41,029 bases of DNA from an uncultured Bacteroidales bacterium. GTDB taxonomy: Bacteria; Bacteroidota; Bacteroidia; Bacteroidales; Muribaculaceae. The notes beneath the pieces are model-generated. The model was not told where the DNA came from, made no database searches, and worked only from the letters and a program-made list of their open reading frames with translations. Shown piece by piece: positions 32,212-39,544 of the stretch (position 1 is the first letter of the stretch; every line of letters starts with the position of its first letter). Both the position numbers and the translations under genes were made by a program. Location of the stretch: NCBI GenBank assembly GCA_902784675.1, contig CACZVR010000009.1, positions 1 to 41,029 on the forward strand. Reading direction: 5' to 3'.

Positions 32212-32630
32212 AAAGTTTATTAAATGATACTTGAGTTCAGTGAGACATTGGCTTGCTCACTTTTTTTAGAGGTTAAAGATTTACCATCATGTATCTGAAT
32301 TGGGTTGCTTATAAAAATAGACTTTCATTGATATTATTATAACGAGAAACGCACCCAGTTATTGCAATGATTTTCATCATTAGGCGTGATGAGAAAACTG
32401 GTCAGCCTCAACCCGTAAAAAGGGGTTTTCCCGTGGACTGTTTATGTCTGACTACGGCATAGGCGGGGAGGTCAGGCGCTACATGCCTGTTAAGGCGGGA
32501 CTGTGCCCAGCGGAGGTAGGGGGGGAGAAAACGATGGTGGCAGGGTAAGGGTCCCCTCCCCACGGCTTGAGAAAGTCATTGAACGGGGATAGCTTCTAAA
32601 AGAAAAACCATTACCTTTGCAAAAAGATTT
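32212..32630. other. Intergenic region with a GC-rich, structured noncoding island
   Basis: No credible gene. The AT-rich parts hold the two divergent leaders. From about 32385 to 32590 the sequence is GC-rich with several possible stems: TTTTCATCA/TGATGAGAAAA (32371-32397 region), AACCC/GGGTT (32410-32427), CAGGC/GCCTG (32473-32489), CCGTGG pairing with CCACGG (about 32431 and 32559), and a G-rich stretch at 32516-32526 able to pair with CCCCTCCCC near 32552-32561. This may be an RNA gene or a decayed element; no known RNA family was recognised. Confidence 0.35.
32612..32619 (+). promoter_or_regulatory. -7 element TACCTTTG of the DUF3667-protease operon
   Basis: A consensus match ending 11 bases before the ATG, so the leader is very short. 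No -33 at the usual distance. Confidence 0.55.
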
Positions 32631-33602
32631 ATGGGAATGACTTTAAAAGAGAGATATAAACGATTCAAGGCATGGCAACTCGAGCCCTTTGATTGGAGTT
32701 ATGACGAGAACGAGCGCCATCATTGCGTGAATTGCGGGTATGACTTCGCCGGCAAGTTTTGTCCGCATTGCTCGCAAAAGGCAGGCTTGAAAAAGGTGTC
32801 GTGGAAGAGTGTGCTTCAAAGCACCGCCGAGGTGTGGGGAATGGGCAACCGCTCTTTGCTATACTCCCTGTGGCAGCTGATTTGGCGTCCCGGATATTTC
32901 ATCAGCGACTATATCAACGGCAAGCGGCAAGTGTCGTTCCCGCCAGTGAAAATGCTGGTTCTCATGGGGGTGATAAGTGTCATCATGGATCATTTGTTCG
33001 GCATCAATGAATTTAAGGTAGTTGAAGGCGACACTTCCTGGGTTGCTCAGTTCTTTGCATGGATAAAGTCCAGTCCGGGATGGGGAGGGTTGTTTCTGGC
33101 GGGCTTCTTCATGATTCCCACATGGTGTCTCTTCCGCTATGCGCCACGCAACACCAAGCACACACTGCCGCAAGGCTTTTTCATCACGGTGTTCATGGCC
33201 ATTCTGGCTCTCATTGTAGAATGTCTTATCGACTTGTTCGGCTACTATTTCTATATTATGATCCCCCTATGCTATTTTTATGTCTACAGGCAGTTGTTTG
33301 GCTATGACTACTGGGGGAACTTTTGGAGAGTGGTTATTACATTGGGTAGCGGTTTCTTGTTAGCTGCTTTGGCACTGACAATAGCCGAACTGCTGACGAC
33401 AACACCCAAATCTTATGCTGATGAATTCATAGCAATGAGAGATCTGACACTTTATTCGGTGGTACCCATTCTTGTTGGAATGTTTATCAGCAAAAAAACA
33501 TTTGACTTTAGGGAGAAGAGGAAACAGACTGTGTTCCAATACTTGAAAATGAAATTTCAAGCCATCAGACAGAGGAAAAAACAAAACAATCATGAAGAAT
33601 AG
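32631..33602 (+). CDS. DUF3667 membrane protein with N-terminal zinc ribbon
   Basis: 323 residues. A zinc-ribbon-like motif near the N-terminus uses C32, C35, C44 and C47 ('CVNCGYDFAGKFCPHC'). A conserved 'NRSLLYSLWQLIWRPGYFIS' leads into 'DYINGKRQVSFPPVKMLVLM', and about five membrane helices fill the rest. This is the DUF3667 family, of unknown function. The gene ends inside the start of the protease gene (11-bp overlap, 33592-33602), so the two are translated as a unit and may work together at the envelope. Confidence 0.85.
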   Translation: MGMTLKERYKRFKAWQLEPFDWSYDENERHHCVNCGYDFAGKFCPHCSQKAGLKKVSWKSVLQSTAEVWGMGNRSLLYSLWQLIWRPGYFISDYINGKRQVSFPPVKMLVLMGVISVIMDHLFGINEFKVVEGDTSWVAQFFAWIKSSPGWGGLFLAGFFMIPTWCLFRYAPRNTKHTLPQGFFITVFMAILALIVECLIDLFGYYFYIMIPLCYFYVYRQLFGYDYWGNFWRVVITLGSGFLLAALALTIAELLTTTPKSYADEFIAMRDLTLYSVVPILVGMFISKKTFDFREKRKQTVFQYLKMKFQAIRQRKKQNNHEE

Positions 33603-35697
33603 ACTATTACAAATTTTATTATTTGCTGTTATTGCTTGCTCTTGCGCTCTCATGTCGAGTGCACACAGCAAACTCACCCCTAACGCACAGCTGTCGTTAC
33701 TGCAAAAACAGACAGCACGATATGACTCCAACGGCAAGAGAATCAAAGCACTTGAAGCCAATCCGAGCATCAGACTTGTGGTGGTGGTTGATTCCCAAGA
33801 TGCGACGAGTACGTTTGCACAAATCCGCGAGGCTGGCGCTACCGTGTTGTCAAAACTCGGGCATCAGGCTGTGATCAGCATTCCTGCCGACAAGGTGGAT
33901 GCCCTCGTTGCCATCGAGGGTGTGAACAAGGTGGATGCGACCAGTAAAGGGGAGTTGAAAACCGATGTCTCGCTTGTGGAGACGGGCGTGAGCCTGATTG
34001 ACGGCACCATTCCTGACCTTGAAGAGGTTTACACCGGCAAAGGCGTCACCATCTGCCTTGTCGATGCGGGATTCGACTTGCAGCACCCGGCATTCAAGGA
34101 TGCCGACGGCAATAGCCGCCTGCGCTGCGTCTATCTCCCAGGTAATGACAGCGGCCGTAAGTTCATCGTCGAGGATGGCGAGGCCGGAACGATAGAGTAT
34201 CCCGGCTCGGTGTTCGATACGCCCGAACTCATTGCCACGCTCACCACCGATGCCGAGAATCTTACACATGGCACACACACCGCCGGCATTGCAGCTGGCA
34301 CACGCTCGCCGCTGGGGTTTGGCGGCATGGCTCCCGATGCCGACATCGTGCTTGTGTCGATTGTGGGAGAGAGAGATGCAACCGAGATAGCCTTCCAATT
34401 CGTAGCTCATTACGCCCAGCAAATCGACGCTCCCGTAGTGCTCAGTGCAAGCTTGAACTCACACGAAGGCCCGCATAATGGTACAGGCACAATGCCGGAA
34501 CTGATTGATGAGTTGTCTCATCATGTCATTCCCGTGCTCAGTGTGGGAAATGAAGGTAATAAACTGCTTCACATCTACAAGGCATTTGATGAAGAGAACA
34601 GCAGCCTGAAGGCGTTTCTTCCCCGACCGTTTCCTTTCTTTGATGAGCAAGGCAATATCTCAAGATCTATTGAATCGGCATTATGTGGCTATTCACGCAA
34701 CGTGTTGGGCGAGAATGATACATTAAGTGTCCAGATAGGCATGCTAAATCGCAGCAGTGACGAAATTGTGTGGCAAACAGCCCCATTAACTATCACCCCG
34801 TCTCAGGAGGAGGTCCATATTGAAGTATTGAGCGACGATGACGAGATACTGGGAGAATATATGCATGGTGGCATAGTGTTTATCTATGGCAACGTCATTG
34901 ATGGCAAACTTGAACTGCGTACTATTGTGAATGGTATTCTCGATCGACGATGGCCTTTCTTCATTTCGCTGTCGTCATCTTCACCCATCGAGATGGACTT
35001 GTGGGAAACGACAGTTGGATTTGATGCATTTGACAACATGGAGGGTTACACCTATGGCGACAGCGATATCTCGTGTGGCGATTGGACGTCCACCCCAAAT
35101 GTTATCAGCGTAGGCGATTATGTGGCAAACACCACCAAGCGAGATTACACTGGCGATGTCTCAGATGAGAGCGGCAGTTACACGCTTAACAACATTGTTC
35201 TCTATTCAAGCTACGGCGTGTCCATAAACGGTGTGGCTCAACCAACTGTTACCGCTCCAGGCACCAACGTCGTGTCGTCGTTAAGCCACTATACCTGTAA
35301 CCAGGAGATTGCCGAGTGGATGCAGTGGCAGGGGTATCCCTATGGTGCCATGAGTGGCACCTCGATGTCGTGTCCCACGGTGAGCGGCATCATCGCCCTG
35401 TGGCTTCAAGCCGACCCCACACTCACATTAGATGACATCAAAGAAGTGCTCGCCGCCACCTCACGCAACGACGAGTTCACAGTCGACAACCCCATCAGGT
35501 GGGGTTATGGCAAGATAGATGCGGCAGCCGGCATTGAGTACATCAAGAAGGCAACCACTGCCGTCAACAGTATCGAGAGCGATAAGCCAGTCGTTGACAG
35601 CAACCTCTGGTTCGACATCACAGGCCGCACCTACAACACCAAACCCACGGCCCCCGGCATCTACATCAACTCAGGCAAGAAATACATCATCAAGTAA
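33592..35697 (+). CDS. Secreted S8 (subtilisin-like) serine protease with sorting tail
   Basis: 701 residues. A signal peptide (hydrophobic 'ILLFAVIACSCALM') is followed by a propeptide-like region ('RLVVVVDSQDATSTFAQIRE'). The catalytic triad is D158 in 'CLVDAGFD', H226 in 'HGTHTAGIAAG' and S591 in 'GTSMSCPTVSG'. A 300-residue insertion between His and Ser probably includes a PA-like or beta domain. The C-terminal 'WFDITGRTYNTKPTAPGIYI' and 'SGKKYIIK' is a type IX sorting tail, so the enzyme should reach the cell surface. It follows the DUF3667 gene with an 11-bp overlap. Confidence 0.92.
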   Translation: MKNRLLQILLFAVIACSCALMSSAHSKLTPNAQLSLLQKQTARYDSNGKRIKALEANPSIRLVVVVDSQDATSTFAQIREAGATVLSKLGHQAVISIPADKVDALVAIEGVNKVDATSKGELKTDVSLVETGVSLIDGTIPDLEEVYTGKGVTICLVDAGFDLQHPAFKDADGNSRLRCVYLPGNDSGRKFIVEDGEAGTIEYPGSVFDTPELIATLTTDAENLTHGTHTAGIAAGTRSPLGFGGMAPDADIVLVSIVGERDATEIAFQFVAHYAQQIDAPVVLSASLNSHEGPHNGTGTMPELIDELSHHVIPVLSVGNEGNKLLHIYKAFDEENSSLKAFLPRPFPFFDEQGNISRSIESALCGYSRNVLGENDTLSVQIGMLNRSSDEIVWQTAPLTITPSQEEVHIEVLSDDDEILGEYMHGGIVFIYGNVIDGKLELRTIVNGILDRRWPFFISLSSSSPIEMDLWETTVGFDAFDNMEGYTYGDSDISCGDWTSTPNVISVGDYVANTTKRDYTGDVSDESGSYTLNNIVLYSSYGVSINGVAQPTVTAPGTNVVSSLSHYTCNQEIAEWMQWQGYPYGAMSGTSMSCPTVSGIIALWLQADPTLTLDDIKEVLAATSRNDEFTVDNPIRWGYGKIDAAAGIEYIKKATTAVNSIESDKPVVDSNLWFDITGRTYNTKPTAPGIYINSGKKYIIK

Positions 35698-35735
35698 TAA
35701 CGACCATCCATACGATAACAGATGCGAGAAACCGC

Positions 35736-35743
35736 TATCTTTG
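35736..35743 (+). promoter_or_regulatory. -7 element TATCTTTG of the crcB operon
   Basis: A consensus match 31 bases before crcB. The 77-bp gap after the protease gene contains no recognisable fluoride riboswitch. Confidence 0.55.
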
Positions 35744-35774
35744 ATTTTTAGGTATATCAATTGCTATTTGTTAT

Positions 35775-36146
35775 ATGACCATATTAAAGGATATACTTCT
35801 TGTCGGTGTCGGCAGTTTTTTCGGCGGCATTGCTAGATACTTGATATCGTTGGCCATGAAGGGCATGGGGTCTGCATTCCCGTGGGCAACGATGACAGCC
35901 AACATTGTCGGTTGTCTGCTCATCGGTTTACTCTGGGCAGCCTTCAATCGCGTTAATGCCTCGTCGCAGTTGAACCTGCTGTTAATTGTCGGGTTTTGTG
36001 GTGGTTTCACCACATTTTCCACCTTTTCAAAGGAAAGCTTGTGCCTGTTGCAGGCTGGCAATTATTCCTCATTCATCCTGTACGCTCTGGGCAGTGTTGT
36101 TTTGGGTATCGTTGCCGTCGCCCTCGGCTATGCATTGGCAAAGTAA
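35775..36146 (+). CDS. crcB: Fluoride channel CrcB/Fluc
   Basis: 123 residues, four membrane helices. Family marks: 'GSFFGGIARYLISL' at the N-terminus, 'FPWATMTANIVGCLLIGLL' with the conserved Asn in helix 2, and 'GFCGGFTTFSTFSKES' with the Phe residues lining the fluoride pore and the sodium-binding break in helix 3. Fluc proteins export fluoride as antiparallel dimers. Four bases separate it from the DUF5714 gene, so both form one operon. Confidence 0.93.
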   Translation: MTILKDILLVGVGSFFGGIARYLISLAMKGMGSAFPWATMTANIVGCLLIGLLWAAFNRVNASSQLNLLLIVGFCGGFTTFSTFSKESLCLLQAGNYSSFILYALGSVVLGIVAVALGYALAK

Positions 36147-36150
36147 TAAT

Positions 36151-36849
36151 ATGATCATGAAAGAAGAGTGTTTGATATGCAAGGCTCCATTGGAGTATCT
36201 CGAGAACGATGAACTCATGGAATGCGCCATCTGCCACAAGAAGGAGAGCAGCAAGACCCGCTGTGTCCATGGACACTACGTCTGCAACGACTGTCACACG
36301 GCAGGGCTGGATACCATCATCGGGCTTTGCCTCGCCGAGACGTCCCGAAACCCTGTTGAGATCATTGAGAAGATGATGTCGCAGCCCTTCTGCCACATGC
36401 ACGGCCCCGAACATCATGTGATGGTGGGGGCTGCCTTGCTCACGGCCTACAAGAACGCTGGGGGCGAGCTCAACCTGCCCATGGCCTTGAACGAGATAAT
36501 GTCGAGGGGGAAGAGCGTTCCTGGCGGAGCTTGTGGCTTTTGGGGCGCCTGCGGTGCGGGCATCAGCACGGGGATGTTCGTGTCAATCATCTCCAAGTCC
36601 ACGCCGCTGGCCAACGAACCTTTTGCCTTGTCACACCAGATGACGGCAAAGTCACTCGGAGAGATAGGTCACATCGGTGGCTCGCGCTGCTGCAAACGCG
36701 ACTCGTTCCTTTCCATCCTTGCTGCCGTCGATTTCGTCAAGGAACATTTCGGCGTAGCGATGGAACGCCCCGAGATTATTTGCCGTTATTCGAGCAAGAA
36801 CAACCAGTGTATCGGTCGGCGCTGCCCCTTTTCTCCTGCAAACCATTAA
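36151..36849 (+). CDS. DUF5714 family Cys-rich protein
   Basis: 232 residues. Function unknown. Four clusters of cysteine and histidine suggest metal or Fe-S binding: 'CLICKAPLEYL' and 'ECAICHKKE' (zinc-ribbon-like), 'CVHGHYVCNDCH', 'FCHMHGPEHHVMVGAALLTA' and 'GGACGFWGACGAGIS', then 'GGSRCCKRDSFLSI' and 'QCIGRRCPF' near the end. This matches what is known as DUF5714, reported near methyltransferases in bacteria and archaea. The frame is open further upstream through crcB in another phase, but the ATG at 36151 (or 36157) is right after the crcB stop. A SAM methyltransferase lies in the facing operon. Confidence 0.75.
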   Translation: MIMKEECLICKAPLEYLENDELMECAICHKKESSKTRCVHGHYVCNDCHTAGLDTIIGLCLAETSRNPVEIIEKMMSQPFCHMHGPEHHVMVGAALLTAYKNAGGELNLPMALNEIMSRGKSVPGGACGFWGACGAGISTGMFVSIISKSTPLANEPFALSHQMTAKSLGEIGHIGGSRCCKRDSFLSILAAVDFVKEHFGVAMERPEIICRYSSKNNQCIGRRCPFSPANH

Positions 36850-36876
36850 CAGCCGCTTACGTTCATTTTCCATGAA

Positions 36877-36889
36877 CTGGGAAACCCAG
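36877..36889. terminator. Small hairpin between convergent operons
   Basis: CTGGG-AAA-CCCAG in the 44-bp space between the DUF5714 and ZIP genes. It is weak, with no T-run. Confidence 0.3.
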
Positions 36890-36893
36890 GTCG

Positions 36894-37673
36894 CTAACCC
36901 ATCACCACGTCGAGTACCATCATCAAGACGAAACCGATGGCAAAGCCTATGGTGCTGACATTGGTGTGCTGACCGCTTGAGGCTTCGGGTATCAGTTCCT
37001 CAACGACCACATAGAACATGGCACCCGCAGCAAAAGCGAGCATATAGGGCAGAACGGGCAAAACCAGGGATGAGAGCAACAATACAGCAAGGGCACCGAC
37101 GGGTTCAACGGCACCGCTCAGGGAGCCGATGAGGAAAGATCGCCAGCGGCTGTTTCCCGCCGCGCGCATTGGCATTGCGATGATGGCCCCCTCGGGGATG
37201 TTCTGGATGGCAATACCCAACGATACCGCAATGGCACTGGCCAGCGAAATGTTTGTAATACCGCTGTCGGCGCCGGCAAAGACGACGCCCACAGCCATGC
37301 CTTCGGGCAGGTTGTGGATGGTCACCGCCAAGGCCAACATCGCCGTTCGGGACAGGTGGGAACGGAGGCCCTCGGGCTTGCTGCTCCCGAGATGCAGGTG
37401 CGGGGTCAACTCATCAATCAGCAACAGGAACCCGATGCCCAAGAGGAAACCTACGGCAGCGGGCAACACCGCCCATGCGCTCCCTGATGTCTCCATCTCC
37501 ATTGCGGGAATCAGCAATGACCAGACCGAAGCTGCCACCATTACGCCCGAAGCAAAGCCCAGTAGAGCCTTCTGCAGCCTCACGGACATCTCGCCCTTCA
37601 TCATAAAGACGAAGGCCGACCCGAGCATGGTGCCCAACAAAGGTATGAGTAAACCGATAACCAGAATGGTCAT
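36894..37673 (-). CDS. ZIP family divalent-metal transporter
   Basis: 259 residues, eight hydrophobic helices. The metal path in helix 4 is 'AVTIHNLPEGMAVGVVFAG' and in helix 5 'GIAIQNIPEGAIIAMPM'; a third acidic patch, 'MFYVVVEELIPEA', is in helix 7. A short His-containing loop 'ELTPHLHLGSS' lies between helices 3 and 4. These are the ZupT/GufA-type ZIP signatures; zinc, iron or manganese import is expected and the metal is not fixed by sequence. Two bases separate it from the methyltransferase stop, so the two are co-transcribed from the promoter at 38324. Confidence 0.9.
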   Translation of the reverse strand: MTILVIGLLIPLLGTMLGSAFVFMMKGEMSVRLQKALLGFASGVMVAASVWSLLIPAMEMETSGSAWAVLPAAVGFLLGIGFLLLIDELTPHLHLGSSKPEGLRSHLSRTAMLALAVTIHNLPEGMAVGVVFAGADSGITNISLASAIAVSLGIAIQNIPEGAIIAMPMRAAGNSRWRSFLIGSLSGAVEPVGALAVLLLSSLVLPVLPYMLAFAAGAMFYVVVEELIPEASSGQHTNVSTIGFAIGFVLMMVLDVVMG

Positions 37674-37675
37674 GA

Positions 37676-38299
37676 CTATTCCTTCAATGCCTGTTTTAGA
37701 CCGGTAATGGCAGCATACGAGGGTTTCTTGCGGTGGATTGCAGTATCAAAGAAGCCCGCCTCGTCAAGCAACTTTTTCAGTTGGTCTGGCGAGTAGGCCG
37801 TCATGCCTTCCACCACGTCAGTCCACATCGAATCACCTTCAATGACCTCCACCATAATGGCGAAACGGCCACCCGGCTTCAGCACACGTCGCACTTCCTG
37901 CAGGCACACGGGCAGGTTGGGCCAGAAATACACTGTCTCGACCGCTGTCACGAGGTCGAACTTCCCGTCCTCGTAGGGCAGTTTCTCGGCAGATCCTTGG
38001 CTGACGAACACCTGCTTGTCGAGCACGGCGGCATTCACTTTGCGGGTCTTCGCCACGCTTTCCTCCGAGATATCCATGCCATAGACCTGTGCTCCGTCGC
38101 TGCGCTTGAGCAGTCTCTTCAGTGTCGCTCCGCCACCGCAGCCGATGTCAAGCATTGTCCAGCCTGGCTGGAACTCCACAAGGTCAAGTCCCCAGTTTGT
38201 CAGCGGCGCGTGACCGAAGTTCATGAACCGCAGCATCATTCTCCCCATCATCCCTCTAGGATGTGCACAATTAGTAAAGAACGTTTTTAATATTCCCAT
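37676..38299 (-). CDS. Class I SAM-dependent methyltransferase
   Basis: 207 residues. Motif I 'MLDIGCGGGATLKRLLK' (from residue 49) binds SAM. 'VYGMDISEESVAKTRKVN', 'GSAEKLPYEDGKFDLVTAVE' and 'EVRRVLKPGGRFAIMVEV' are the later motifs. The N-terminal 'CAHPRGMMGRMMLRFMNFGH' is typical of a widespread subgroup whose substrate is unknown. There is no ArsM-type cysteine pattern. The frame extends to 38350, but a TACATTTG promoter element lies within that part, so ATG 38299 is preferred. First gene of the MTase-ZIP operon. Confidence 0.87.
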   Translation of the reverse strand: MGILKTFFTNCAHPRGMMGRMMLRFMNFGHAPLTNWGLDLVEFQPGWTMLDIGCGGGATLKRLLKRSDGAQVYGMDISEESVAKTRKVNAAVLDKQVFVSQGSAEKLPYEDGKFDLVTAVETVYFWPNLPVCLQEVRRVLKPGGRFAIMVEVIEGDSMWTDVVEGMTAYSPDQLKKLLDEAGFFDTAIHRKKPSYAAITGLKQALKE

Positions 38300-38323
38300 A
38301 TAATTTAGTTTTTTAGTTGGCTG

Positions 38324-38331
38324 CAAATGTA
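38324..38331 (-). promoter_or_regulatory. -7 element TACATTTG of the MTase-ZIP operon
   Basis: Consensus match on the minus strand, 24 bases before the ATG. A TTG about 21 bp upstream lies in the left outer arm of the nested inverted repeat. Confidence 0.6.
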
Positions 38332-38345
38332 CAATGGGAATGACA

Positions 38346-38396
38346 TTCATGGCAATACCAAAATATTGGTATTTTATTCGCTTTTATTGCCATGAA
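38346..38396. promoter_or_regulatory. Nested inverted repeat, candidate operator
   Basis: Outer perfect 12-bp arms TTCATGGCAATA (38346-38357) and TATTGCCATGAA (38385-38396). Inside and overlapping the left arm is a second pair, AATACCAA (38354-38361) and TTGGTATT (38366-38373), with a 4-bp spacer. It covers the expected -33 position of the MTase-ZIP promoter. Confidence 0.6.
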
Positions 38397-38486
38397 AATA
38401 GGAGAAAACGCTTCAAGGAGCCCCATAGCCCAGTCTTCGGTTTCCAAGATACCCCATCGTTTTTTGGGGGCGGTTAGGATAAACGG

Positions 38487-39311
38487 CTATTCTATCGGTA
38501 TCTGAATGATTGAGAGCCATTTCTCGGGATCCTCCTGGTTCCAGACTCCATCAACGTAGCAGGTGCGGAACTGACCAACAGGCTTGTAACCATGCTCCTC
38601 TATGTAACGGAAAGCTTCTATGTACGATTCGTAGAATCTTTCATACGGGCCGACGTGCTTCATGCAGAGCGCCTTGGGCACTGCGGGCAGACGCTTGAAC
38701 TGGATGATGGCACTGTCCTCTCCCATCTCCTCTACCTGTTCGCAATACTCAATGTCCACGTCCGTCGGCTTGTACTCCCTGTGATGTTCAACAGTAAAGC
38801 AGTAGCCTGGCGGTGGGCACTTGCAGCCGAGACGCTGCATTTCGGGAGCGATTATCTCTACACACATGGAGCCGATAGCGGCGTAGTCGGGAAGGACTTC
38901 ACGATGACTTGCCACGATGATTTCGGGCAGTGACTGAATGCTGAATTTTTCCATTGTCTTCATCTCTTTGCGAGTGTTCCTCCAGTCGAGCAGTCGGTTG
39001 CGGCGGGTTATCAGCTGCTTCAGCTGCGCTTCCGTTTCCTTGATTTTCTCGGTCAGTTGCCGGATGCTTGGGATATGCGAGTTGTCCTCGAACAAGTCCT
39101 TGATCTCATCCAACGAGAATCCAAGGCGCTGCAGGTCGCGGATGGCCTGCAACTTCTGCATCTGGTCGATGCTGTAGTAGCGGTAGCCTGTCCACTCGTC
39201 CACCTCGTCAGGCAACAGCAGACCCTTTTGCTCATAATGACGCAAAGTTTTTATTGTGACTTGCATCAACTGGGAGAACTCTCCGATTTTTAACCTTGTT
39301 TTCTTACCCAT
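38487..39311 (-). CDS. MerR family regulator with GyrI-like effector domain
   Basis: 274 residues. The N-terminal winged helix begins 'LKIGEFSQLMQVTIKTLRHY' and 'YRYYSIDQMQKLQAIRDLQR'. A coiled-coil dimerisation helix follows ('TEKIKETEAQLKQLITRRNR'), then from about 115 a GyrI-like/AraC-effector small-molecule domain ('GSMCVEIIAPEM', 'MKHVGPYERFYESYIEAFRY'). This is the BltR/BmrR-like plan for drug- or small-molecule sensing. The ATG at 39311 suits the family; a longer frame to 39350 runs through a TAACTTTG element. It faces the same direction as the MTase-ZIP operon 190 bp downstream and may act on its nested repeat. Confidence 0.88.
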   Translation of the reverse strand: MGKKTRLKIGEFSQLMQVTIKTLRHYEQKGLLLPDEVDEWTGYRYYSIDQMQKLQAIRDLQRLGFSLDEIKDLFEDNSHIPSIRQLTEKIKETEAQLKQLITRRNRLLDWRNTRKEMKTMEKFSIQSLPEIIVASHREVLPDYAAIGSMCVEIIAPEMQRLGCKCPPPGYCFTVEHHREYKPTDVDIEYCEQVEEMGEDSAIIQFKRLPAVPKALCMKHVGPYERFYESYIEAFRYIEEHGYKPVGQFRTCYVDGVWNQEDPEKWLSIIQIPIE

Positions 39312-39321
39312 ATCGCGCGAT
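39312..39321. promoter_or_regulatory. Palindrome ATCGCGCGAT at the merR-type start
   Basis: A perfect 10-bp palindrome directly ahead of the start codon of the regulator, between it and its TAACTTTG element (39348-39355, minus). It could be an autoregulatory site. Confidence 0.35.
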
Positions 39322-39347
39322 GTAATGAAGCAATTGCTAAGTGAAAG

Positions 39348-39355
39348 CAAAGTTA
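39348..39355 (-). promoter_or_regulatory. -7 element TAACTTTG of the MerR-type gene
   Basis: Consensus match on the minus strand, 36 bases before the ATG. Confidence 0.5.
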
Positions 39356-39544
39356 ATGTGTGCCCTTAGGGACGAGTCAAGAGAGAATGACGTTTTTAAC
39401 ATGACTTTAACAGATCGGTGCACCGTCCTCTTTACTCCCAGCCGGTAGCACTATGCAATAATGGCGGGAACGAGAGATGAGATACATCGCAGCCAATTAA
39501 AGTCAAAGATACAGATAATGCCTTCAATCAGAGCACGAAATGCC

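Noticed and set aside
35698-35774. Fluoride riboswitch upstream of crcB
   Set aside because: The 77-bp space lacks the conserved fluoride-riboswitch core and contains an ordinary promoter element instead.
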